The notes under the pieces are model-generated. The model was given only the letters and a program-made list of their open reading frames with translations, was not told the origin of the DNA and searched no databases. DNA of 13,957 nucleotides from Atopobium sp. (GTDB lineage Bacteria; Actinomycetota; Coriobacteriia; Coriobacteriales; Atopobiaceae). The DNA lies in NCBI GenBank assembly GCA_018376005.1, contig JAHACE010000005.1, positions 1 to 13,957 of the forward strand, read 5' to 3'. Positions within the stretch are counted from its first letter, which is position 1; each line of letters starts with the position of its first letter. Position numbers and translations under genes: made by a program. Of the stretch, positions 7,221 to 13,694 are shown piece after piece.

Positions 7221-7406
7221 ATGAAGGCAACAGTTAATGAGGATTGCATCGGTTGCGGTCTCTGCGAGAGCACTGCTCCTGAGGTATTCGAGATCGGCGA
7301 CGACGGTCTTGCTCACGCTATTGAGGAAGAGGTTCCTGAAGCTGCAGAGGACGCAGCACAGGAGGCTTGCGACGGCTGCCCAGTCACCGCTATTGAGCTT
7401 GACTAG
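7221..7406 (+). CDS. Small single-cluster [4Fe-4S] ferredoxin
   Basis: A 61-residue acidic electron carrier. The cluster ligands are in CIGCGLC (Cys9, 12, 15) near the start and CPVTAIEL (Cys53) at the end, the C-x2-C-x2-C...C-P pattern of one-cluster ferredoxins. An extra Cys50 three residues before Cys53 is not a usual ligand in this family. The middle is strongly acidic (EEEVPEAAEDAA), as in ferredoxins that dock with oxidoreductases. The start is set by GGAGAGG nine bases upstream of the ATG; longer in-frame starts lack this. The gene is alone between a structured leader and a strong terminator, so it is probably a separate, highly expressed unit. Partner enzymes such as pyruvate:ferredoxin oxidoreductase are not in the window; a link to pta (acetyl-CoA to acetyl phosphate) is inference only. 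Confidence 0.93.
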   Translation: MKATVNEDCIGCGLCESTAPEVFEIGDDGLAHAIEEEVPEAAEDAAQEACDGCPVTAIELD

Positions 7407-7437
7407 TTTTTAGCTTAGCTTTTCTTTCTTAGCATGT

Positions 7438-7476
7438 AAGCCTGATGGGTTTCTCGCCTATCAGGCTTCTTTTTTT
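7438..7476 (+). terminator. Intrinsic terminator of the ferredoxin gene
   Basis: AAGCCTGATGGG (7438-7449) pairs with 7457-7468 (one G-T wobble) around a 7-nt loop and is followed by CTTTTTTT. It lies 31 bases after the ferredoxin stop and 40 bases before the maf start. Confidence 0.92.
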
Positions 7477-7516
7477 GGGTACAGTATCAGCATAAGCACA
7501 ACTGATAGGAACGCAT

Positions 7517-8179
7517 ATGATTCTTGCATCACAATCCCCTAGGCGCCTTGAGCTTATGCAGTCTATGGGTATAGATCCACAGGTAATGCCTGCTGATATT
7601 GTCGAAATTTGTAGAGAGGACGAGAAGCCCCTTGCGCTTGTAAAGCGCTTGGCTCAAGAAAAAGCCATTGCAATATGTTATAAACTCATGGAGCAGCCTA
7701 ACTTTGAGCAGCTCAACAATGAGATTGTTCTTGCAGCAGACACCATTGTCTGGACAGACGACGGTGAAGTTTTTGGAAAGCCGAGAAATGTTGAAGACGC
7801 AAAATATATGCTTTCTAAGCTTTCTGGTCAAACTCACCATGTATCCACTGGTGTTGCTCTGCGCCGCTTTAAGGCCTTCAAGTCCCCCTCTCCTAACGGA
7901 GCGCCCTCTGTTGTTGCCGTAGCGTTTGTGGAGACTACTGACGTCACGTTCTTTGAACTCTCTGAAGACGAGATTGCCGCCTATGTTGCCTCCGGTGAGC
8001 CAATGGATAAGGCCGGTGCTTATGGCATCCAGGGAAATGGTCGCTATCTGGTCCAGAGCATTCAAGGAGATTACGAGAATGTCGTGGGACTCCCCGTCTC
8101 TTTGCTTTCTCGCGAGCTGGTTAAATTTACCGGCAATCATGACTATCTAGAGCATGCCCTAGCAGGACGTAAGCACTAA
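7517..8179 (+). CDS. maf: Maf-family nucleoside triphosphate pyrophosphatase
   Basis: A cytosolic house-cleaning enzyme that hydrolyses (modified) nucleoside triphosphates to the monophosphate and diphosphate; overexpression of Maf blocks septation in Bacillus. The 220-residue product shows the family motifs in order: SQSPRR (5-10), LAADT (72-76), FGKPR (86-90), DKAGAYGIQG (164-173) and GDYENVVGLP (184-193). It is slightly long for the family because of insertions around 57-68 and 119-132. AGGA lies seven bases before the ATG. Whether it prefers dTTP/UTP or m7GTP I cannot tell. It follows the ferredoxin terminator, so has its own promoter, and its 3' end faces the repeat element at 8197-8695. 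Confidence 0.94.
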   Translation: MILASQSPRRLELMQSMGIDPQVMPADIVEICREDEKPLALVKRLAQEKAIAICYKLMEQPNFEQLNNEIVLAADTIVWTDDGEVFGKPRNVEDAKYMLSKLSGQTHHVSTGVALRRFKAFKSPSPNGAPSVVAVAFVETTDVTFFELSEDEIAAYVASGEPMDKAGAYGIQGNGRYLVQSIQGDYENVVGLPVSLLSRELVKFTGNHDYLEHALAGRKH

Positions 8180-8219
8180 AGCTGCTTCTATAAATGAAAA
8201 CCCTCGTATCGCCAGCGAA

Positions 8220-8265
8220 TGAACTGCCTCCCATTTCTTGGATACGAGAAATGGGAGGCAGTTCA
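8220..8265. repeat. Palindrome copy A
   Basis: A 19-bp perfect inverted repeat, TGAACTGCCTCCCATTTCT and its reverse complement, around the loop TGGATACG. It lies 41 bases after the maf stop. No T-run follows, so it is not a classic terminator. Near-identical palindromes occur at 8635-8680 and 13695-13740. Confidence 0.9.
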
Positions 8266-8267
8266 AA

Positions 8268-8396
8268 ACACACTTAAGTCAGATAATCTGTCAAAAAGAC
8301 GTATACATGACGCTGAAAATACCTCTAATGTGCAGATTATCTTTATTAGGTGTGTAAAATGCCCGCATCTGAGCAGATTATCTGACTTAGGTGTGT
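8268..8396. repeat. Three-arm inverted/direct repeat in copy A
   Basis: Arm R1 (8268-8290) is the reverse complement of R3 (8374-8396) over 23 bases with one T-G wobble (8274 with 8390). R2 (8333-8355) is a diverged direct copy of R3, 41 bases before it, sharing CAGATTATC and most of TTAGGTGTGT. R1 can thus pair well with R3 or less well with R2. The same arrangement recurs at 13743-13871. Confidence 0.85.
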
Positions 8397-8430
8397 TCCG
8401 TAGATACTGAATTTACCGATAGTTAAATTT

Positions 8431-8490
8431 CTTATATAAGTCTATTCATATTTAAGCATATTAGATGAAGTTTATGCATAGAGATGCATA
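8431..8490. repeat. CTTATATAAG palindrome and TATGCAT hairpin at the element's distal part
   Basis: CTTATATAAG (8431-8440) is a perfect 10-bp palindrome kept unchanged in the second copy (13906-13915). TATGCAT (8473-8479) and ATGCATA (8484-8490) form a 7-bp hairpin with an AGAG loop; the second copy is cut by the window end in the middle of it. These could be protein-binding or end-recognition sites. Confidence 0.5.
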
Positions 8491-8634
8491 TCAAGCAGTA
8501 CGACCTCTAGCTGCCTGGCTATCTTGATTAGGAACATGTCGATTCTTCAGCAGAACCTACCAAAGCTGCGCTATTTTGTGCGCCAGGCCTAAAAGCCGAC
8601 GCTAACACGCTACAGAATCATAATCACCCGCATA

Positions 8635-8680
8635 TGAACTGCCTCCCATTTCTTATGTCCAAGAAATGGGAGGCAGTTCA
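8635..8680. repeat. Palindrome copy B, inverted orientation
   Basis: A 20-bp perfect stem around the loop ATGTCC. Read on the minus strand the loop is GGACAT, which aligns with GGATACG of copy A and GGACACG of copy C, so this copy is inverted. It lies 37 bases beyond the 3' end of the glycosyltransferase gene. Confidence 0.9.
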
Positions 8681-8717
8681 GGATGCGAGGGTTTTACTTT
8701 TAGATTTAAAAGAACGT

Positions 8718-9752
8718 TTAGTTGAACTTAACAACTTTCTGAGCTACGCGATAGCCACCAATAGTGACCGTCTTACCAATCTTGCCAGGAAGGTTTGTAG
8801 CAGTGCCTACAAGACCGTAGCGAGCCTTGCGGTACATCTTCTTGTCATAAGCGCGAAGCTCATCCCAGAGCTCCTCAAGCTGGTCCATAGCGTCCTCACG
8901 GTCGCTCATCTTAGAGAAAACTGAGCAGATAGCCATGATGATAGTGAAGTAACTCATCATGTACGTCTGAAGACGTGGAGAAGAGATATCGTCGTAGATG
9001 TGATATGCGTGCATCATATTGCGCGCTACGCGCCAGTAGTGATCAACGCGGCTTGTTAAGACCTTCTCGTTAACTGATTGATCGTCTCGGCCAATGAAGT
9101 AACGATACAGGTCAACATCAACGTAGTAGATAGTCTTTACCTTAGGGAATGGAACGTAGGCATAGACGTTATCCACATAGAAGGTATGCTCAGGCATCTG
9201 GATATTTGCAGAGCGCAGAACCTCAACACGGTAGGTAATTGCGTGCATCAAAAGGTACTGAGACAGCTTGAAGCGGCCAATCTCTTCCCAGCCAATAATC
9301 TTGTTGGTAGGAACCGCGTCGCGATAGTCTACAAAGTTTTGGGTGTTATCCTCAACGTGCTCGTAGACGTAGTTGGAGAGTACCAGGTCAACAGGATTAT
9401 CAGAGGCAATAAAGGTGCGGAGCTGCTGAAGGAAAGTCTTCAGAGCGTCCCCGTCTACCCAGTCATCTGAATCAATGTTTTTGAAGTACACACCGTCAGC
9501 ATGAGAAACAGCCTTCATAACAGCAATGCCGTGGCCACCGTTTTCTTGGTGAACTGCCTTGATGATGTTGGGGTAACGCTCCTGCCAAGCATCAGCTTTA
9601 GCGGCAGTATCATCCTTTACAGAGCCGTCATCAACAATAACAATCTGCACGTCATCGGCATAATCAGAGCCCTCAAGAATTGACTCAATGCAGTGATCCA
9701 TGTACTCCGAAGAGTTATAGCATGGAATACCAAAAGTAATTGTCTTTTTCAT
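8718..9752 (-). CDS. Family 2 glycosyltransferase
   Basis: A 344-residue cytoplasmic GT-A-fold enzyme that transfers a sugar from a nucleotide sugar to a growing glycan. The N-terminal domain shows FGIPCYNSSEYM (about 7-18), VDDGS (40-44), ENGGHGIAV (70-78) and the metal-binding NIDSDDWVD (92-100, the DxD motif). The C-terminal half has no membrane span and no recognised domain. GGGAG about six bases before the ATG overlaps the stop codon of glf, nine bases upstream, so both are one operon and probably translationally coupled. Following a UDP-galactopyranose mutase, a galactofuranosyl or neighbouring sugar transfer in a surface polysaccharide or glycolipid is the natural guess, but the donor is not proven by sequence. 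Confidence 0.92.
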   Translation of the reverse strand: MKKTITFGIPCYNSSEYMDHCIESILEGSDYADDVQIVIVDDGSVKDDTAAKADAWQERYPNIIKAVHQENGGHGIAVMKAVSHADGVYFKNIDSDDWVDGDALKTFLQQLRTFIASDNPVDLVLSNYVYEHVEDNTQNFVDYRDAVPTNKIIGWEEIGRFKLSQYLLMHAITYRVEVLRSANIQMPEHTFYVDNVYAYVPFPKVKTIYYVDVDLYRYFIGRDDQSVNEKVLTSRVDHYWRVARNMMHAYHIYDDISSPRLQTYMMSYFTIIMAICSVFSKMSDREDAMDQLEELWDELRAYDKKMYRKARYGLVGTATNLPGKIGKTVTIGGYRVAQKVVKFN

Positions 9753-9761
9753 GCAAGCTCC

Positions 9762-10964
9762 CTATGCCTGATGAGCAATAAGCTCGTCAGAAAGTTCCAG
9801 TGCAGAAGCAACAACGCCATCCATATCGTAGTAACGATACTCAGCAAGACGACCAACTGCGTGGAAGTTCAGAATGCCAGAAGTGCGCTCCTTGTAAGAG
9901 CGATACAGCTCCTGATTTTCTGGCTCGAGAATAGCGTAATAAGGAGTCTGACCACTCTCTGGAACATAGGCGTGCGAGTACTCACGCATGATGGTTGTTT
10001 TACCAGGAAGAACCTGACCAGTCATATTCTTGAACTCAGTGATGCGAGTAAAGTCCTCACTGGTGGTGTAATTAACAGTACCAACAGACTGGAACTGATC
10101 CTGGTCAAGTGTCTCAAACTGCATATCAAGCGTACGATATGGCAGAGCGCCCTGATCAAGGTTGAAGAGCTCATCCAGAGGGCCGGTGTAAATTACCTCA
10201 CCTGCAAATGGTTTCTCGCAAACAGCCACGTTAGAAGCGGTGAGCTTCATGATGTCACGGACATCAACATCTAGGAAGACGTCAATTAAATCATGGTCAA
10301 GCATGTTCTCAAAGAGCTTGGTGTAACCCTCTTTTGGCATGCCCTGATAGGTTGCACCTGGGAAGTAACGATCGTCATCGCCGACAAAGATTGGAACGCG
10401 GCCCGTAATGGACTTGTCAATCTGGTCTGGAGTCTTACCCCACTGCTTCATGGTGTAGTGCAAAAAGACGTTCTCATAAACGTAATCGGCAATCTCTTCC
10501 AGATCTGGATCGTTCTTCTCGCGAAGCTCCATGATAGGAACTTTAACGTTCTCACCAAACGTGAGAACCAGCTTCTGATAGAGTTTCTCGCCACGCTCTT
10601 CTCCAAAGGCAAGCTTCAAAGACTGGTGGTTAAAAGGAACAGGCATGAGCTGGCCGTTAATATTAGCCAGAACTTTATGCTGGTAGTTAGTCCACTCAGT
10701 AAAGCGCGAGAGGAACTGGTGAACGCGGTCACTCATGGTGTGATAGATGTGTGGACCGTACTCGTGAACAAGAACGCCCGCGTCATCAAGGCGATCGTAA
10801 GCGTTACCGGCAATGTGGTTTCTGCGCTCAAAGATTGCTACCTTTGAATTGCAGTTTTCTGCCATACGACGAGCAACAACTGCACCCGCATAGCCAGCTC
10901 CAACAACAATAACATCGTAGTTGTCGGGGTTAAAACCGGCAGGAAGACCATGATTGATAGACAT
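9762..10964 (-). CDS. glf: UDP-galactopyranose mutase
   Basis: A flavoenzyme that interconverts UDP-galactopyranose and UDP-galactofuranose, the donor for galactofuranose-containing surface glycans. The 400-residue product has the FAD-binding GAGYAG (22-27) at the end of the first strand, FERRNHIAGNAYD (45-57), HEYGPHIYHT (67-76) and GQLMPVPFN (104-112), all typical of bacterial Glf, and the length is normal for the family. A short N-terminal extension of about 15 residues precedes the dinucleotide fold. GGAGG five bases before the ATG supports the start. It is first in a two-gene unit with the glycosyltransferase at 8718-9752 and diverges from pta. Confidence 0.95.
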   Translation of the reverse strand: MSINHGLPAGFNPDNYDVIVVGAGYAGAVVARRMAENCNSKVAIFERRNHIAGNAYDRLDDAGVLVHEYGPHIYHTMSDRVHQFLSRFTEWTNYQHKVLANINGQLMPVPFNHQSLKLAFGEERGEKLYQKLVLTFGENVKVPIMELREKNDPDLEEIADYVYENVFLHYTMKQWGKTPDQIDKSITGRVPIFVGDDDRYFPGATYQGMPKEGYTKLFENMLDHDLIDVFLDVDVRDIMKLTASNVAVCEKPFAGEVIYTGPLDELFNLDQGALPYRTLDMQFETLDQDQFQSVGTVNYTTSEDFTRITEFKNMTGQVLPGKTTIMREYSHAYVPESGQTPYYAILEPENQELYRSYKERTSGILNFHAVGRLAEYRYYDMDGVVASALELSDELIAHQA

Positions 10965-11017
10965 GTAAACCTCCGTGTGCGCCTAAGTGCGCAGGATTTG
11001 TATGTGAAACTTCACTC

Positions 11018-11047
11018 ATTTTAACACGTGGCCATAAAGTGAGTCAT
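11018..11047 (-). promoter_or_regulatory. Candidate promoter of glf-glycosyltransferase operon
   Basis: Reading the minus strand, ATGACT (11047-11042) and TAAAAT (11023-11018) are separated by 18 bases and match the sigma-70 consensus at four and five positions. The start of transcription would lie about 45 bases before the glf ATG. A short GTGAA/TTCAC inverted repeat (11004-11015) lies just downstream and could be an operator. Confidence 0.4.
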
Positions 11048-11107
11048 GCGGGGCGCAAAGCTCTGCCGTTAGGCGTAAAATATGCAACTGGTGTGAAAAT
11101 GCATTTC

Positions 11108-11135
11108 TTGGCTTTTTGTGTCTAGCTTTTATACA
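11108..11135 (+). promoter_or_regulatory. Candidate promoter of pta
   Basis: TTGGCT (11108-11113) and TATACA (11130-11135) are 16 bases apart and about 68 bases before the pta ATG. Both hexamers match the consensus only partly. Confidence 0.35.
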
Positions 11136-11202
11136 AACTACAAGCTGAGAAGTGCAAAATTCAACGAGACACAAATGTCAAAGTATGATTGGAGCACGAC
11201 AC

Positions 11203-12183
11203 ATGAGCAAGTTTCTTGACCGTATGAAAGAAACCGCTAAGTCCGACGTAAAGACTATCGTTCTTCCAGAGGGCGAGGACCAGCGTACCATCGATGCAGC
11301 AAAGAAGATTGTTGCAGAAGGTATTGCAAAGGTCATTATTCTGGGCGATCCTGAGCAGATTAATGTTCCAGGCGCAACGGTGGTAGACCCTGCTACTGAC
11401 GAGCGCCATGAGGCATATGCTCAGAAGTTTGCTGAACTTCGTGCTCGCAAGGGCGTCACCATTGAGGAAGCTCGCAAGCAGATGAACGACGCTACCTATT
11501 TTGCAACCATGATGGTCAAAATGGGCGATGCTGACGGCCTGGTTTCTGGTGCTTGCCACTCCACCGCAAACACCTTGAGACCTGCACTGCAGATCATCAA
11601 GACCGCTCCTGGTACCAAGCTTGTTTCTGCATTCTTTATCATGAGCACTTCAACTGACTTTGGCGAGGACGGCACTCTGCTCTTTGCTGACTGCGGCCTT
11701 AACATTGATCCATCTGCAGAGGAGCTCTCCGAGATTGCTCTTGCTTCCGCTGATTCTTGGCGCGCATTCATGAGCGACGAGCCTCGCGTTGCCATGCTCT
11801 CCTACTCCACTATGGGCTCTGCTGGCGGCGCAACTGCCGAGAAGGTCCAGGAGGCCACAAAGCTTGCTCACGAGAAGAACGCTGAGCTAGCACTCGACGG
11901 CGATCTTCAGCTTGACGCAGCTCTTGTTCCTGAGGTTGGCAAGCTCAAGGCCCCATTCTCTAAGGTAGCAGGAAACGCAAACATCCTGGTCTTCCCTAAC
12001 CTTGAGGCTGGCAACATTGGCTATAAGCTTGTTCAGCGCTTCAGTGGTGCTGAGGCATACGGTCCAATTCTTCAGGGCATTGCTCGTCCTGTTAACGACC
12101 TCTCCCGTGGTTGCTCCGCTGACGACATTGTTGGCGTTGTTGCAATTACTGCTGTTCAGGCTCAGATGGCAGACAATAACTAG
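11203..12183 (+). CDS. pta: Phosphate acetyltransferase
   Basis: Converts acetyl-CoA and phosphate to acetyl phosphate and CoA in the cytosol, the first step of acetate and ATP formation in fermenters. The 326-residue product is the short, single-domain type: LPEGEDQRTIDAA (21-33), DGLVSGACHSTANTLRPALQ (111-130), YSTMGSAGG (near 205-213) and FPNLEAGNIGYKLVQR in the C-terminal third are family signatures. The ATG at 11203 is chosen for GGAG eight bases upstream; an in-frame ATG at 11152 lacks a ribosome site. Codon use is biased as expected for a highly expressed gene. An acetate kinase gene does not follow; the transcript ends at a strong hairpin. Confidence 0.96.
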   Translation: MSKFLDRMKETAKSDVKTIVLPEGEDQRTIDAAKKIVAEGIAKVIILGDPEQINVPGATVVDPATDERHEAYAQKFAELRARKGVTIEEARKQMNDATYFATMMVKMGDADGLVSGACHSTANTLRPALQIIKTAPGTKLVSAFFIMSTSTDFGEDGTLLFADCGLNIDPSAEELSEIALASADSWRAFMSDEPRVAMLSYSTMGSAGGATAEKVQEATKLAHEKNAELALDGDLQLDAALVPEVGKLKAPFSKVAGNANILVFPNLEAGNIGYKLVQRFSGAEAYGPILQGIARPVNDLSRGCSADDIVGVVAITAVQAQMADNN

Positions 12184-12210
12184 TCTTTCTGCACTTCTAA
12201 CTTGGTATAC

Positions 12211-12244
12211 TAAGCCAGTCTCAAAAGAGGCTGGCTTATTCTTT
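12211..12244 (+). terminator. Intrinsic terminator of pta
   Basis: TAAGCCAGTCTC (12211-12222) pairs with 12227-12238 over 12 bp (one G-T wobble) around an AAAA loop and is followed by TTCTTT. It lies 27 bases after the pta stop and just before the ribosome site of the next gene. Confidence 0.85.
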
Positions 12245-12258
12245 AGCTGGAGGCATCT

Positions 12259-13158
12259 ATGTCTGAAATTATTTCTATTTCTAACGGCTCCCTTACCGCT
12301 TCAATTGACACCATGGGTGCACAGCTCATGAGCTTACGCAAAGGTGAGTCGGAATACCTCTGGCAAGGCGATTCCAACTGGTGGCCAAGACGTGCTCCCG
12401 TCCTCTTCCCCATTGTTGGTGTCTTAAAAGACAGCAAGGCAGAATCTGCGGAAGGCACCATCTCTCTTGCCCGTCATGGACTTGCTCGCCTCAACCAGTT
12501 TGAGGTTGTCGAGCAGAGTCCCTCTTCTGTAACGCTCCAGTTAAAAAGTACCGAAGAGACTCGTAAGTCTTATCCCTATGACTTTGAACTTAAACTGATC
12601 TTCTCGGTAGCTGGTGATACTCTGACGCAAACGTATGAGGTCACCAATCCTGCAAATGTTGTACTGCCGTTTACCCTTGGCGCACACCCAGCATTCAACA
12701 TTCCGATCCCTGGTGTTGAGGCAGCCTCTTTGGACCAGTATCACCTCTTATTTACGCGCTCCTGGACCAGCTTTGGCCCCTCTATTACTGATGAGGGTCT
12801 TTGCGATTACACAACTCCACAGAGGCTTATCGTGAACTCTGATACGCTTCCCCTGTCTTGGGAGCTTATTGATCGCGAGAAGACCATCACACTTGAAGAC
12901 GTTCCTGATAGACGCATTACACTTGCGACTAGCACAGAAACTCATTCTGAGGCCCATGGCATTCAAATGGATTTTGAAGGCTTTGATTACCTTGGTATTT
13001 GGAGTGCTGCTCCTGGTTGTCCATTTGTTGCTCTTGAGCCATGGTGTGGCATTGCAGATACCGTTGATTGTGACGGCATCTTTGAGCACAAACCAGGTAT
13101 CATGTGCCTTGAACCAGAGCAAAGCATTACTAAAACATTAAGCGTCAAAGTCTTCTAA
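12259..13158 (+). CDS. LacX-like aldose 1-epimerase family protein
   Basis: A 299-residue beta-sandwich protein of the galactose mutarotase superfamily, expected to interconvert alpha and beta anomers of an aldose or aldose phosphate. Visible motifs: WPRRAPVLFPIVG (42-54), ARHGLAR with His73, GAHPAFN (141-147) with His143, and ALEPWCGIAD with Glu260, which fit the two His and general-base Glu of the family. The WPRRAP and EPWCG forms match the LacX-type branch rather than GalM itself, so the substrate is uncertain. GGAGG five bases before the ATG fixes the start. Its stop overlaps the start of the next gene (TAATG). Confidence 0.88.
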   Translation: MSEIISISNGSLTASIDTMGAQLMSLRKGESEYLWQGDSNWWPRRAPVLFPIVGVLKDSKAESAEGTISLARHGLARLNQFEVVEQSPSSVTLQLKSTEETRKSYPYDFELKLIFSVAGDTLTQTYEVTNPANVVLPFTLGAHPAFNIPIPGVEAASLDQYHLLFTRSWTSFGPSITDEGLCDYTTPQRLIVNSDTLPLSWELIDREKTITLEDVPDRRITLATSTETHSEAHGIQMDFEGFDYLGIWSAAPGCPFVALEPWCGIADTVDCDGIFEHKPGIMCLEPEQSITKTLSVKVF

Positions 13159-13652
13159 TGCATATCAGAAGAGCTGCTGCTAAAGACCTCAGTGCTGTTG
13201 CAGATTTGTACGACATAGGTCGTCAGACTATGTATCAGCAAAATAACACGTTTCAATGGAATGAGAACTATCCTCTTTTAGAAGACGCTGTTGCTGATTA
13301 TGAAAGATGTGGCCTTTTTGTAGTCACCGAAGATGAAACCTCTGAAGAAATCATTGGCTGTTTTTCGCTTTTAGCGGGACCAGATGATGCATACACCAAT
13401 ATTGCTGAAGGCAGCTGGATAAATGACTTCGATTATGTAGTTATTCATCGAGTAGCTGTTAAATATACAGGTCGCGGAATTGCAACCTACATGTTTAGAT
13501 GGATTTGTGAGAACTATCCCAATGTACGCGCGGATACTCATGAAGCAAATGTCGCTATGACTACGACGCTTACACATGCTGGTTTTGTGTATTGCGGCAA
13601 GGTAGTTGGACACGATAAAACACCTCGTGACGCATTTCATTTTGTAGCCTAA
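13158..13652 (+). CDS. GNAT-family N-acetyltransferase
   Basis: A 164-residue GCN5-fold acetyltransferase. The acetyl-CoA loop is YTGRGIA (103-109, Q/R-x-x-G-x-A type with Tyr/Thr at the first position), preceded by the strand YVVIHRVAV; the motif-B helix is HEANVAMTTTLTHAGF (128-143). The DYVVIHRVAV...TGRGIAT form is common among small uncharacterised Gram-positive acetyltransferases; the acceptor is unknown. The ATG shares its A with the TAA of the epimerase gene and has no clear ribosome site of its own, so translation is probably coupled. It is followed 42 bases later by palindrome copy C. Confidence 0.87.
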   Translation: MHIRRAAAKDLSAVADLYDIGRQTMYQQNNTFQWNENYPLLEDAVADYERCGLFVVTEDETSEEIIGCFSLLAGPDDAYTNIAEGSWINDFDYVVIHRVAVKYTGRGIATYMFRWICENYPNVRADTHEANVAMTTTLTHAGFVYCGKVVGHDKTPRDAFHFVA

Positions 13653-13694
13653 TAGACAGCGAGAAACGCTTTGAACAAAAAGAGAGCCTGTGAA

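Larger units (their letters stand above)
8197..8695. repeat. Composite structured intergenic element (REPIN/MITE-like doublet)
   Basis: This non-coding stretch fills the space between the convergent maf and glycosyltransferase genes. It is bounded by 14-nt inverted ends, AAAACCCTCGTATC (8197-8210) and GATGCGAGGGTTTT (8682-8695), pairing with one G-T wobble. Inside them stand two 46-nt palindromes (8220-8265 and 8635-8680) in opposite orientation as judged by their loops. Next to the left palindrome is a structured sequence to 8482 that recurs at 13741-13957. The remainder, 8491-8634, is not repeated in the window and has only a short GCCTGGC/GCCAGGC inverted repeat. No frame in it is conserved between copies. 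It resembles a non-autonomous mobile element or a repeated structured RNA; no mobilising enzyme is present here. Confidence 0.6.

Noticed and set aside
7529..8140. Long minus-strand frame opposite maf
   Set aside because: Shadow of the maf gene; no family resemblance and no ribosome site.
8220..8265. Palindrome A as the intrinsic terminator of maf
   Set aside because: Very stable stem but followed by CAAAACAC, not a T-run; it may still affect 3' ends, but I call it a repeat.
8268..8396. CRISPR array (three similar 23-nt arms)
   Set aside because: One arm is inverted, spacing is unequal, arms diverge, and no cas gene is present.
8219..8410. A 63-codon frame beginning MNCLPFLGYEKWEAVQ that reads through palindrome A and the structured arms
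   Set aside because: The equivalent frame in the second copy hits a stop after 11 codons, and copy B continues in an unrelated frame; the reading frame is a by-product of the palindrome.
8197..8695. Retron msr-msd or TnpB guide RNA locus
   Set aside because: No reverse transcriptase, TnpB or IscB-like gene is in the window; repeated occurrence fits a mobile or REP-like element better.
8634..8924. Frame on the + strand starting MNCLPFLMSKKWEAVQ and running into the glycosyltransferase region
   Set aside because: It is antisense to a well-supported glycosyltransferase and starts in the repeat palindrome.
12206..12211. TATACT as a -10 box for the epimerase gene
   Set aside because: No convincing -35, and it would place the pta terminator inside the new transcript's first bases.
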